Below are positions 1 to 6,870 of a stretch of 13,096 bases of DNA, piece by piece (position 1 is the stretch's first letter; each line of letters opens with the position of its first letter). Source of the stretch: a bacterium (lineage in GTDB: Bacteria; Hydrothermota; UBA3072; B12-G15); contig QNDZ01000028.1 of the NCBI GenBank assembly GCA_003646055.1, positions 1 through 13,096 on the forward strand, read 5' to 3'. A program made the translations under genes and the position numbers. Under the pieces are notes generated by a model, which had not been told where the DNA came from, did not search any database, and was given only the letters and a program-made list of their open reading frames with translations.

Positions 1-1
1 C

Positions 2-442
2 AACCAGTTTGACTTTCTTGCAAAGGAGTACTATGGAACCCTTCCAGGTATAAAGGCACTTTTTTATCTTGCCAATATGGACTTTCAATCAGGCCAGATT
101 GACAAGGCAATGGAGAGGTTTACAACCCTTACAAAACTTACAAAGGATAAATTTATAAGGCCGTCTTCCTATGAAGGGCTTGCCCAGTGTTATGAGCAGA
201 AAGGAGATATGAACTCGGCGATTGAAAACTACCAGAAGGCAGAAGAACTCTTTGAATACAACGCCTTCCGTGCAGAGGTACTTTTGAACATAGCCAGGAT
301 ATACGAGACCCAGAGAAAGTTCTCTGATGCTGAAAAGGTTTATAAAAAGGTGTTGAGTATTGTGAAAACCCCTAGTTTGAAAACTGAAGCACTACAGAGA
401 TTGAAGATGCTTCAGGGGTTAAGACAGGTGCTCGGTGGATGA
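2..442 (+). CDS. TPR-repeat protein, C-terminal part (5' truncated)
   Basis: The reading frame is open from base 2, before the first ATG at 77, so the gene begins left of the window; 146 C-terminal residues are visible. They form consecutive helix-turn-helix units of the tetratricopeptide type: an A-x-F-Y-L-A-N helix followed by G-Q-I-D-K-A, then G-L-A-x-C-Y with G-D-M-N-S-A-I, then N-I-A-R-I-Y with F-S-D-A-E-K-V-Y. The spacing of about 34-40 residues, with small residues at the packing positions, is typical of TPRs. Such domains serve as protein-interaction scaffolds; no catalytic motif is visible, and the missing N-terminus (possible signal peptide or membrane anchor) prevents a more exact call. 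The stop codon overlaps the next ATG in an ATGA arrangement, so the gene is probably co-translated with the M24-like gene. A YfgM/YbgF-like envelope role is possible but is inference only. Confidence 0.85.
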   Translation, partial: NQFDFLAKEYYGTLPGIKALFYLANMDFQSGQIDKAMERFTTLTKLTKDKFIRPSSYEGLAQCYEQKGDMNSAIENYQKAEELFEYNAFRAEVLLNIARIYETQRKFSDAEKVYKKVLSIVKTPSLKTEALQRLKMLQGLRQVLGG

Positions 443-1461
443 TTGACCTTCTGAAGAAAATCATTGAAAAGTATGAACTTGATGCCCTTGTAATTGAAGA
501 CCAGTATGATGTGCTTGAAGCACTTTCAGTGAATAAGCCATACAATTTTCTTGAGATTTCACCACTCCTTATTATCACAAGGGATAAACTATTCCTTATA
601 GGAGATATTTATACCATTGAAGAATTCAAAAAGTACAGTGTGGAGAAAATACCCGTTGAAAACATTGAATATCTGAATGCAGGTATGAGTACTTTTAAAG
701 AGATGGTCAGACTATTGAAGAGGTTGAGGGTTCACAGAGCAGGTGTTTTTATTCCCATGGAAATTCCCGGGATTGAGACGATTGTTGTGAAGGATGTTTT
801 CAGGGACAGCTTTTCAATACCAGACCCGGAAAGTTTGAAAAACATAAAGAAGGCGATTCAAATAGGGAAGAGGATTTTGAAGGGATTGCCAGAGGCGATA
901 AAAAACTCTGATGATGAAATTGGACTGAGGAATTTGATTGATAGAATGATTTATGATAAAGGAGGCAAGAAGCGTGGATATCCAACAAGGGTAATATCCG
1001 GTAAGAGAACATTCAACCCTTCATCAGTAACTGACAATCATCCGATAAAATCTCCCCTGATTGTTGATTTTGGGGTACTTGTTGGTAACAGGGGTGCTGG
1101 ATTCACAAGAACCTACACCTTTGACAATGGTAAGATTGCAGAGGTTTATAATCAACTTGTTGAAATAAGGGACAGGATACTTGAGTTTATCAGACCTGGA
1201 AGGGTGGGCTCTGCTGTGTATAAAAGATACAGAAAACTTCTCTCAGAAGTGGGGCTTGATAAATATGCCTTCGGACCTATTTCAAGGCCAATCCTTCCAG
1301 GTAGAAAGGGAATTTACATATCACCAGATAGCACGGATGTCCTTGTTCCAGGTATGGTTTTTCATATTGATGTTGGTATCTATATACCTGGTAAGTTTGG
1401 TGTTCGCATACAGGACCCTGTGATAATTGAAGAAAGAGCAATAAACCTGGTGGGTGAGTAG
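439..1461 (+). CDS. M24 (aminopeptidase P / creatinase fold) family protein, probably catalytically inactive
   Basis: The 340-residue protein has the two-part layout of prolidase/aminopeptidase P proteins: an N-terminal creatinase-like domain (about 1-125) and a pita-bread domain (about 130-335). The fold markers are clear: V-D-F-G at 209-212, F-T-R-T at 222-225, V-P-G-M-V-F at 303-308 and G-V-R-I-Q-D at 321-326. Active M24 enzymes bind two metals through Asp, Asp, His, Glu and Glu. Here only the first Asp (D210) remains. The second Asp position (just before the T-R-T motif) reads G221, the H-G-x-G segment is replaced by F-G-P-I around 278-281, the Glu of the E-P-G motif is D311 and the last Glu (R-I-E-D) is Q325. 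I infer a binding or scaffold protein rather than a peptidase. The ATG at 439 overlaps the preceding stop, and the upstream Shine-Dalgarno match is weak, which fits translational coupling. The family call is firm; loss of activity is inference from aligned motifs. Confidence 0.87.
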   Translation: MIDLLKKIIEKYELDALVIEDQYDVLEALSVNKPYNFLEISPLLIITRDKLFLIGDIYTIEEFKKYSVEKIPVENIEYLNAGMSTFKEMVRLLKRLRVHRAGVFIPMEIPGIETIVVKDVFRDSFSIPDPESLKNIKKAIQIGKRILKGLPEAIKNSDDEIGLRNLIDRMIYDKGGKKRGYPTRVISGKRTFNPSSVTDNHPIKSPLIVDFGVLVGNRGAGFTRTYTFDNGKIAEVYNQLVEIRDRILEFIRPGRVGSAVYKRYRKLLSEVGLDKYAFGPISRPILPGRKGIYISPDSTDVLVPGMVFHIDVGIYIPGKFGVRIQDPVIIEERAINLVGE

Positions 1462-2876
1462 TGATAATCCCGATTGCTTCAGAGACCTACATCAGGAGAT
1501 TTCCCCTGGTCACCACTGTAATAATAGCACTGAACTTCCTCATATTCTTTATAACATATCCTGTAATGACCAGACAGCAAAAGGAATACAGCAGGGTTCA
1601 ATACAAACTATGGAAACTTGAATACACAATTTACATAAGGAATATGGACAGTTTTCCTGAAATAGCAGAGGAGGGTGTTGAACCTGCTATTTTTGCTGAC
1701 AGCATCCATGCAAAGATAGCAAGTGGTGAAGTTCCACTCTCCGATGAAGAGTATGACTACTGGGAGGAATTGAATAATAAACTTGAAGAGATTAAGAGTA
1801 ATCTCCTTGTAAGGAAGTTTGGTTTTATCCCGGATAGATTCAGTTTTTTGACCCTTATAACATCGTTATTTTTGCACGGTGGATGGTTACATCTTCTTGG
1901 GAATATGTGGTTCCTCTGGCTTGTTGGAGTCAACATTGAGGATAGATGGGGTAGGTTATTCTTCCTGGGTTTCTATATTGTTTCAGGGATTGTTGCCTCA
2001 CTCTTCCATGCAATGATGAACTACTCTGATATTCCACTCATAGGTGCATCTGGTGCCATAGCAGGTCTCATGGGAGCCTTCACCATTAGATTCTTTAACC
2101 ACAGGATTAAACTCCTCGTATTTCTCTTCCCCATGGTTTTCACATTCAGTGTGTATGCTGGTGTTATGTTCCCGTTCTGGTTCCTTGAACAGCTTATGTA
2201 TGCTGTATATATAAACCACTCTGGTGTTGCTTTCTGGGCACATGTTGCTGGATTTGCCTTTGGTGCGGTTGCAGTTGTTGTTATGAAGGCCACAGGTTTT
2301 GAGAGCAGGGTACTTGAAAAGAGGGTGGATGAAACACTGGATATTGTGGACAGGGACTTCAGGGAAGCGTTTGATTCCATAGAGAGTGGAGACATTGACG
2401 GTGCAATAGAAAAACTGTTAAAATTCCTTGATGAACATCCTGACCATTACGACGCAAATATGGAACTTGCCAATCTATATATGAAGAAGGGTAATCCTGC
2501 ACTTGCAGCCAAATATTACAGGCACATACTAAATTCCATTGTGAAAGAAGGGGAGCATATACCAATTATCCAGTTTTACAATGACTACATAAGGGAGAAT
2601 AAACTGGACAGATATCTTTTACCTGGAGAATTTTACAGAATAGCGGATGCATATAAAAAGAACAATGATGGGCATGGAGAGATTGCAGTGCTTCTTCAGG
2701 CATATAAATTTTACAGAGAAGGAAATGATGCACCCATAATACTCCTCAGGCTTATAAAGTCGTTAAGAGAGAATAACATGATTGATAAGGCTAAAAAGGT
2801 TTATGAGGAACTTGTAAGAAGATTTCCCAGATATACAGAACAGGGGAAGATGTATCTTGAAGGAGGTGATTACTGA
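1461..2876 (+). CDS. Rhomboid intramembrane serine protease with C-terminal TPR domain
   Basis: This 471-residue membrane protein cleaves transmembrane segments if active. TM1 is at about 15-35. The rhomboid core follows from about 128, with H139 and H144 and the oxyanion N148 in H-G-G-W-L-H-L-L-G-N, the nucleophile S197 in G-A-S-G (195-198), and the dyad partner H261 in W-A-H-V-A-G-F. All catalytic residues are therefore present. Two departures from a minimal rhomboid stand out: a charged, probably helical insert of about 80 residues between TM1 and TM2 (about 37-118), and a soluble tail of about 190 residues after the last TM (about 280-471) built of TPR-like repeats (I-E-S-G-D-I-D-G-A-I, M-E-L-A-N-L-Y-M-K-K-G-N-P-A-L-A-A, then I-D-K-A-K-K-V-Y-E-E). 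The start is GTG at 1461, sharing one base with the preceding TAG; a G-rich stretch upstream serves as a weak ribosome site. The tail may recruit substrates or partners (inference). Confidence 0.92.
   Translation: MIIPIASETYIRRFPLVTTVIIALNFLIFFITYPVMTRQQKEYSRVQYKLWKLEYTIYIRNMDSFPEIAEEGVEPAIFADSIHAKIASGEVPLSDEEYDYWEELNNKLEEIKSNLLVRKFGFIPDRFSFLTLITSLFLHGGWLHLLGNMWFLWLVGVNIEDRWGRLFFLGFYIVSGIVASLFHAMMNYSDIPLIGASGAIAGLMGAFTIRFFNHRIKLLVFLFPMVFTFSVYAGVMFPFWFLEQLMYAVYINHSGVAFWAHVAGFAFGAVAVVVMKATGFESRVLEKRVDETLDIVDRDFREAFDSIESGDIDGAIEKLLKFLDEHPDHYDANMELANLYMKKGNPALAAKYYRHILNSIVKEGEHIPIIQFYNDYIRENKLDRYLLPGEFYRIADAYKKNNDGHGEIAVLLQAYKFYREGNDAPIILLRLIKSLRENNMIDKAKKVYEELVRRFPRYTEQGKMYLEGGDY
2861..2870 (+). 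promoter_or_regulatory. Strong Shine-Dalgarno site of the HD-domain gene
   Basis: The sequence AGGAGGTGAT is a near full-length match to the 16S rRNA 3' end and ends 5 bases before the ATG at 2876. It lies inside the end of the rhomboid gene, so the HD gene can load ribosomes independently as well as through coupling. It is the strongest ribosome-binding site seen in this gene train. Confidence 0.85.
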
Positions 2877-3421
2877 TGGAGTATGGAGAGGCTCTTGAAC
2901 TTATGAAGAAACATGTTAAGACAAAAAACCTTGTCAAACACTGCATAGCAGTTTCAGGTTGTATGGGTAAACTTGCAGAACATTTTGGTGAGGATATTGA
3001 AAAGTGGAAAATTACAGGTCTTCTTCACGACCTTGATTATGAGGTGACAAAGGATGACCCGGCAAGGCATGGGCTTGAGACCGTGAAGATACTTGAGGGG
3101 ATGGGTTTTGAGAGGGATATTCTTGATGCAATAAAGGCGCATCCAGGGCACAAGCCTGCTGAAACAAAAATGGAAATATCCCTCTACGCTGCTGACCCCC
3201 TCTCGGGTTTAATAGTGGCTTCAGCACTGATGCATCCATCAAAGTCTCTCAAAGGGATTGATGTGCCTTTTATAATGAGGAGATTTAAAGAAAAGAGGTT
3301 TGCTGCTGGTGCAAATCGGGAACAGATAAGGGAATGTGAGAAACTGGGGATTTCTCTGGAAAAATTTATTGAACTATGCCTTGAAGGGATGAGGGAGGTG
3401 AGTGATGACCTCGGTCTATAA
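2876..3421 (+). CDS. HD-domain metal-dependent hydrolase (HDIG-type)
   Basis: This is a 181-residue soluble protein of the HD superfamily, whose members hydrolyse phosphate esters, often of nucleotides. The metal-binding set is visible in order: H22 (V-K-H-C), H51-D52 in L-L-H-D-L-D-Y, H65-G66, H89 in K-A-H-P-G-H, and D107 in Y-A-A-D-P-L-S-G. The A-A-D-P-L-S-G-L-I segment and the length of about 180 residues match the common stand-alone HDIG-type proteins annotated only as 'HD domain protein'. No GYP motif, RelA/SpoT synthetase or tRNA-binding extension is present, so the substrate cannot be read from the sequence. TGATG overlap with the rhomboid stop and a 17-base overlap with the next gene place it inside the operon. 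Catalytic competence is likely; the physiological role is unknown. Confidence 0.9.
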   Translation: MEYGEALELMKKHVKTKNLVKHCIAVSGCMGKLAEHFGEDIEKWKITGLLHDLDYEVTKDDPARHGLETVKILEGMGFERDILDAIKAHPGHKPAETKMEISLYAADPLSGLIVASALMHPSKSLKGIDVPFIMRRFKEKRFAAGANREQIRECEKLGISLEKFIELCLEGMREVSDDLGL

Positions 3422-3728
3422 TCTACTGATACTCTTTGCCACTTTCAATCCAGTAAAGAAGGAGGATAAATTTTTTGCAAAGGACAAGGCTCTCCATGTG
3501 ATACATTCAGCAGCAATTGTGGGACTTTCCTATCATGTTTACCACTGCCAGTTGAAAAATCCTGATAATGGAGCAAGGGTGTTCTCCATTTCTCTTTCTG
3601 CGGTTGCTGGCATAGGGAAAGAGATATATGATGGGGTGAGTAAAAGGGGCACTCCAAGCTGGAAAGACCTGATTGCTGATGGAGTGGGAATTCTACTGGG
3701 TGTTCTTCTCTTTACCGGAGGCGGTTAG
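3405..3728 (+). CDS. YfiM/DUF2279-like small putative membrane protein
   Basis: The product is 107 residues. It carries the pattern I associate with the YfiM/DUF2279 family: D-K-x-x-H at 27-31, G-K-E-x-x-D at 71-76, S-W-K-D-L at 85-89 followed by A-D-G-V-G. The function of that family is not known. Two or three short hydrophobic stretches (about 3-14, 33-47, 91-104) suggest membrane association; unlike the E. coli lipoprotein YfiM there is no lipobox Cys near the start. I chose ATG 3405 over the in-frame GTG at 3402 because the GGAGG at 3394-3398 is 6 bases from the ATG but only 3 from the GTG. The gene begins inside the HD gene and its TAG stop shares its last base with the next GTG start. 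The family assignment comes from recalled motifs and is moderately sure. Confidence 0.75.
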   Translation: MTSVYNLLILFATFNPVKKEDKFFAKDKALHVIHSAAIVGLSYHVYHCQLKNPDNGARVFSISLSAVAGIGKEIYDGVSKRGTPSWKDLIADGVGILLGVLLFTGGG

Positions 3729-4678
3729 TGGCAAAGGTCTTTATTACATACCCATTCTCTGAGGACTGGATTAAGGAACTCCTTGAAAAACATGATTGTG
3801 AAGTCTATCCAGAAACTTCTCCTCCCACTGTTAATGAGATCAAAAAGAGGATAAAGGACAAAGATGCTATTCTATGTCTGTTGAGAGACCCGATAAACAG
3901 GGAAGTGATTGATGAAGCATCCGCTCTGAAAGTTATTTCAAACTACGCAGTGGGATATGACAACATAGATGTTGAATATGCCAGTTCAAAGGGAATTGTT
4001 GTTACAAATACACCGGATATATTGACAAATGCCACTGCTGAACTTGCCCTATCACTGGTTTTTGCACTTATAAGAAGGATTGTTGAGGCTGATAGATTCA
4101 CAAGGGAGGGAAGATTTGAAGGGTGGTTACCTGAATTGTTTCTTGGAATGGAACTTTCTGGTTCTACAGTTGGGGTTGTTGGAGCGGGGAGAATAGGTTC
4201 CTCATTTGCTGAGAAGGTGATGAAACTTGGTGCCAGTGTACTTTATTTTTCAAGGAAAAGGAAAGAGCATCTTGAGAAACTTGGTGCAAGAAAGGTGGAA
4301 CTTGAAGAACTCCTCAAAAAATCTGATATAATATCCCTCCATCTCCCCCTCACCAGTGAAACCCACCATATTATTGGTGAAAAGGAGTTTCAGATGATGG
4401 GAAAGGATACATTCCTTGTGAATACAGGGAGGGGTGCTCTAATAGACGAGATTGCCCTTGCAGAGGCACTTGCCAGTGGAAGAATTGCAGGAGCAGCACT
4501 TGATGTGTATGAGTATGAACCAGGAATAACAACCTCATTATTAAAGATGGATAATGTTGTTTTAACTCCTCACATAGGCAGTGCAACTTATAGGGCAAGG
4601 AAGGGAATGGCTGAGATTGCTGTCAAAAATATTATCCTTACACTGGAGGGTAAAGAGCCACTTTACAGGGTAAAATGA
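3728..4678 (+). CDS. D-isomer-specific 2-hydroxyacid dehydrogenase (glyoxylate/hydroxypyruvate reductase-like)
   Basis: This 316-residue protein has the full family architecture: split catalytic domain (1-100 and 285-316) around a Rossmann domain. The nucleotide loop is G152-A-G154-R-I-G157. Catalytic residues are R235 in V-N-T-G-R-G, E264 in Y-E-P, and H282 in P-H-I-G-S-A. The substrate loop N-Y-A-V-G-Y-D-N-I-D (72-81) and V-T-N-T-P-D-I-L-T (92-100) resemble archaeal/thermophile glyoxylate reductases (GyaR). After the second strand the protein has Y-F-S-R-K-R rather than an Asp, which favours NADP(H) over NAD(H) (inference). It is too short for the ACT-containing form of 3-phosphoglycerate dehydrogenase, though a serine-pathway role is not excluded. 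The GTG start at 3728 has a GGAGG about 7 bases upstream and shares a base with the preceding TAG. Class is certain; the exact substrate is not. Confidence 0.93.
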   Translation: MAKVFITYPFSEDWIKELLEKHDCEVYPETSPPTVNEIKKRIKDKDAILCLLRDPINREVIDEASALKVISNYAVGYDNIDVEYASSKGIVVTNTPDILTNATAELALSLVFALIRRIVEADRFTREGRFEGWLPELFLGMELSGSTVGVVGAGRIGSSFAEKVMKLGASVLYFSRKRKEHLEKLGARKVELEELLKKSDIISLHLPLTSETHHIIGEKEFQMMGKDTFLVNTGRGALIDEIALAEALASGRIAGAALDVYEYEPGITTSLLKMDNVVLTPHIGSATYRARKGMAEIAVKNIILTLEGKEPLYRVK

Positions 4679-6435
4679 AGATTCCTGATTATCTTCCTGA
4701 AAATCCCGGTGTTTATCTCTTTCTGGATAAAGAAGGCAAGCCAATTTACATTGGGAAGGCAAAAAATTTGAAGAAGAGGATAAAACAGTATTTCAGAAAG
4801 GATGCAGGCTTAAAGGGTTCAACAATTATTAGAAAAGCAGTGGAGGTGAAGTATATTATAACAGATTCAGAGATTGAGGCACTCCTTCTTGAAGATACAC
4901 TGATAAAGAAACATAAACCAAGATACAACATCAATCTCAAAGACGATAAAAAATACCCATACATTAAGGTAAGCACGGAGGAAGAGTTCCCCCGTGTTTT
5001 CCTTACAAGGAAGATTGTTCAGGGTAAAGGGGTGTACTTTGGCCCTTATACAAGTGCAAAATCTGTCAAGAGGACGTTAAGACTTCTGCAAAAACTCTTT
5101 CCATTAAGAACATGCAGGTATAAAAAACTTCCTGATAAGGAGTGTCTGGATTATCATATTGGAAGGTGTCCTGCTCCATGCACAGGGAGAATCAGCAGAG
5201 AAAAATACAATGAAAATGTTCAGAAGGTTATATCATTTCTCCAGGGCAGGACTGAGGAACTTGAGGAGGAACTGGAAAGGGAGATGTGGAGGGCATCAGA
5301 GGGACAGGAATTTGAGAGGGCTGCAGTTTTAAGGGACAGGTTGTTTGCCTTACGAAATCTGAAGCGTTCCCAGAATGTTATCTTCCCTGATAAGAGGAAT
5401 CTTGACATTATAAACATTGCAGGTGATAGAGGGTTGTGGATTATTGCTGTTCTTCAGATAAGGATGGGCAGGATGTTTGGTAAGGAAACATTCGCCATAA
5501 ATGACCCCCTGCAGGAAGGACCAGAATCAGTCCTTGAATACTTCCTCATAAGGTATTACAGGGATCTGGATTTCACTCCACCTGTTATTTGTATTCCAGA
5601 GGAATTTAAAGGCATGGAGAAGGTTGAAAAGGCCCTTGGAGTAACTGTCAAAAAACCTGTAAGGGGTAAGGAAAAGCGCCTTCTTCTTATGGCAAAGAAG
5701 AATGCTAGCGTGGAACTTGAGGGATACAGACTTAAAGTGAAGAGGAGCATACCCGGTTCAGTGCTTGAACTCCAGAGGCATCTGAAACTAAAAAATCCAC
5801 CAAAAAGGATTGAGGGGTTTGATATTTCAAATATATCAGGCAGGGATGCAGTGGGTTCATGTGTTGTTTTTGTTAATGGGAAACCCCTGAAAGGTGAGTA
5901 CAGGCGGTTTAAGATAAAGTCAATTAAAGGCATAGATGATTACAGGATGATGGGGGAGGTGATTTCAAGGAGAATTTTGAGGATACTGAAAGAAGGAAAG
6001 ACTCCCCCCGACCTCATACTGGTGGATGGTGGAAAGGGGCAGTTGAAAGTTGCAATGAATGTTATTGAAAGCCTTGGCCTTGAGGGTTACAATGTTCTTG
6101 CCATTGCAAAGAGGTTTGAGACCCTTTATATGCCAGATGGTTCTGTTTTACAACTTCCTCCTGATTCTCCCGCCATTCACCTATTGAAGCATGTAAGGGA
6201 TGAGGCACATAGATTTGCTATTGGATATCATAGAAAATTGAGAAGGAAGAAGGTTAAATATTCAGTGCTTGATACCATTCCAGGAATTGGTGAGAAGAAA
6301 AAGAGAAATCTGATACTCTTTTTCGGTTCAGAGAAGAAGATTGAGGGTGCCTCAATCTACGACCTTATGAAGGTCAGGGGAATAGGTCCGGTTCTTGCCA
6401 GAATAATTTATGAAAAATTTCACAAAGTCTATTGA
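4675..6435 (+). CDS. uvrC: UvrABC system protein C (excinuclease subunit UvrC)
   Basis: UvrC makes the dual incisions in bacterial nucleotide excision repair after UvrB loads at damage. All domains are present in 586 residues. The GIY-YIG nuclease (about 8-85) has Y14, Y25-I-G27, R35 and the metal ligand E73 in A-L-L-L-E. A four-cysteine set (C147, C157, C165, C169) matches the spacing of the reported UvrC iron-sulfur ligands. The UVR/UvrB-binding motif lies at about 195-230, the RNase H-like nuclease has D383 (F-D-I-S), D421 or D422, D451 in L-V-D-G-G-K-G-Q and H512 in V-R-D-E-A-H, and tandem helix-hairpin-helices (P-G-I-G at about 536-539 and R-G-I-G at about 568-571) close the protein. Length is normal for the family. 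The ATG overlaps the dehydrogenase stop as ATGA, with a short AGGG ribosome site. No uvrA or uvrB lies nearby in the window. Confidence 0.98.
   Translation: MKIPDYLPENPGVYLFLDKEGKPIYIGKAKNLKKRIKQYFRKDAGLKGSTIIRKAVEVKYIITDSEIEALLLEDTLIKKHKPRYNINLKDDKKYPYIKVSTEEEFPRVFLTRKIVQGKGVYFGPYTSAKSVKRTLRLLQKLFPLRTCRYKKLPDKECLDYHIGRCPAPCTGRISREKYNENVQKVISFLQGRTEELEEELEREMWRASEGQEFERAAVLRDRLFALRNLKRSQNVIFPDKRNLDIINIAGDRGLWIIAVLQIRMGRMFGKETFAINDPLQEGPESVLEYFLIRYYRDLDFTPPVICIPEEFKGMEKVEKALGVTVKKPVRGKEKRLLLMAKKNASVELEGYRLKVKRSIPGSVLELQRHLKLKNPPKRIEGFDISNISGRDAVGSCVVFVNGKPLKGEYRRFKIKSIKGIDDYRMMGEVISRRILRILKEGKTPPDLILVDGGKGQLKVAMNVIESLGLEGYNVLAIAKRFETLYMPDGSVLQLPPDSPAIHLLKHVRDEAHRFAIGYHRKLRRKKVKYSVLDTIPGIGEKKKRNLILFFGSEKKIEGASIYDLMKVRGIGPVLARIIYEKFHKVY
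6408..6425. promoter_or_regulatory. Possible Rex operator (imperfect palindrome)
   Basis: TTATGAAAAATTTCACAA is an 18-base near-palindrome: TTaTGAA, a 4-base spacer, TTCACAA, with one mismatched pair. Known Rex sites have TTGTGAA- or TTGTTAA-type half-sites in the same 18-20 base layout. It lies in the last codons of uvrC, ending 6 bases before the candidate -35 of the operon that contains rex. The position supports autoregulation, but a site upstream of the -35 is less usual for a repressor, and it falls in coding sequence, so chance is a real alternative. Confidence 0.3.
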
Positions 6436-6459
6436 ATTATTTTGAGTTTTTCTTATAAT
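6432..6459 (+). promoter_or_regulatory. Candidate sigma70-type promoter of the thioesterase-ferritin-rex operon
   Basis: A TTGAAT -35 (6432-6437) and a perfect TATAAT -10 (6454-6459) are separated by 16 bases. They begin at the uvrC stop codon, in the only gap between uvrC and the next gene. Transcription would start about 7 bases after the -10, that is at or next to the ATG at 6466, giving little or no leader. The hexamers are good; use as a promoter is inferred. Confidence 0.55.
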
Positions 6460-6465
6460 ATTTTC

Positions 6466-6870
6466 ATGGAATTTGTGAATGAAAACAAGTGCCTGCTTTG
6501 TGGCCTTGAAAACCCTGTTGGATTGAAATTGAGGATTGATTACAGGGATGGAAAATCAAGGACGGTTTTTTCATACCAGGAGTATTTCCAGGGATACACA
6601 GGGGTCGTCCATGGTGGTATGGTGGGAGCAGTCCTTGACGAGATGTGTGTTTATGCAGCAGCCTCGCTTGGATACGTGACTGTGACAGGAGAATTGACCG
6701 TTAGATATAAAAAGCCTGTAAAAGTTGAAACTGAGTATATTGCAGAGGGATATGTGGAAGAGGTGAAAGGGAAACTGGTACTGGCTGGTGCAAGGCTTGT
6801 TGATGGTGAGGGTGAGATTTATGCATATGCAAAGGCAAAACTTGTAATTGTAAAAAAGGGGGCATTATGA
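6466..6870 (+). CDS. PaaI-like hotdog-fold thioesterase
   Basis: This 134-residue protein belongs to the hotdog superfamily that hydrolyses acyl-CoA thioesters. The family signature C-x-x-C-G-x-x-N-P-x-G-L is at residues 9-20, followed by the V-H-G-G-M-V motif (H49-G-G51) and D58-E59 on the long helix, then the T-G-E-L-T-V-R-Y-K-K-P-V strand pair (about 74-85). The paired Cys near the start recur in this subgroup and might bind metal, but that is inference. An in-frame TTG at 6442 would add 8 residues; I prefer ATG 6466 because the conserved signature starts just after it and the best -10 lies between the two. Neither start has a Shine-Dalgarno sequence. The stop overlaps the ferritin-like ATG (ATGA). 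The natural acyl-CoA substrate cannot be deduced. Confidence 0.88.
   Translation: MEFVNENKCLLCGLENPVGLKLRIDYRDGKSRTVFSYQEYFQGYTGVVHGGMVGAVLDEMCVYAAASLGYVTVTGELTVRYKKPVKVETEYIAEGYVEEVKGKLVLAGARLVDGEGEIYAYAKAKLVIVKKGAL

Noticed and set aside
2021..2395. Minus-strand open frame of 124 codons opposite the rhomboid gene
   Set aside because: It is a shadow of a strongly supported coding region; composition is low-complexity Ser/Thr/Ala-like and no motif is visible.
5435..5443. TGTGGATTA, an 8/9 DnaA-box match
   Set aside because: It is isolated inside the uvrC coding sequence, and single near-matches are expected by chance in 13 kb.
5556..5933. Minus-strand open frame of 125 codons opposite uvrC
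   Set aside because: It lies antisense to conserved UvrC domains, with no ribosome site or recognisable domain.
6442..6465. TTG 6442 as the thioesterase start
   Set aside because: It has no Shine-Dalgarno site, would place the TATAAT within the coding region, and adds residues before the conserved Cys signature.
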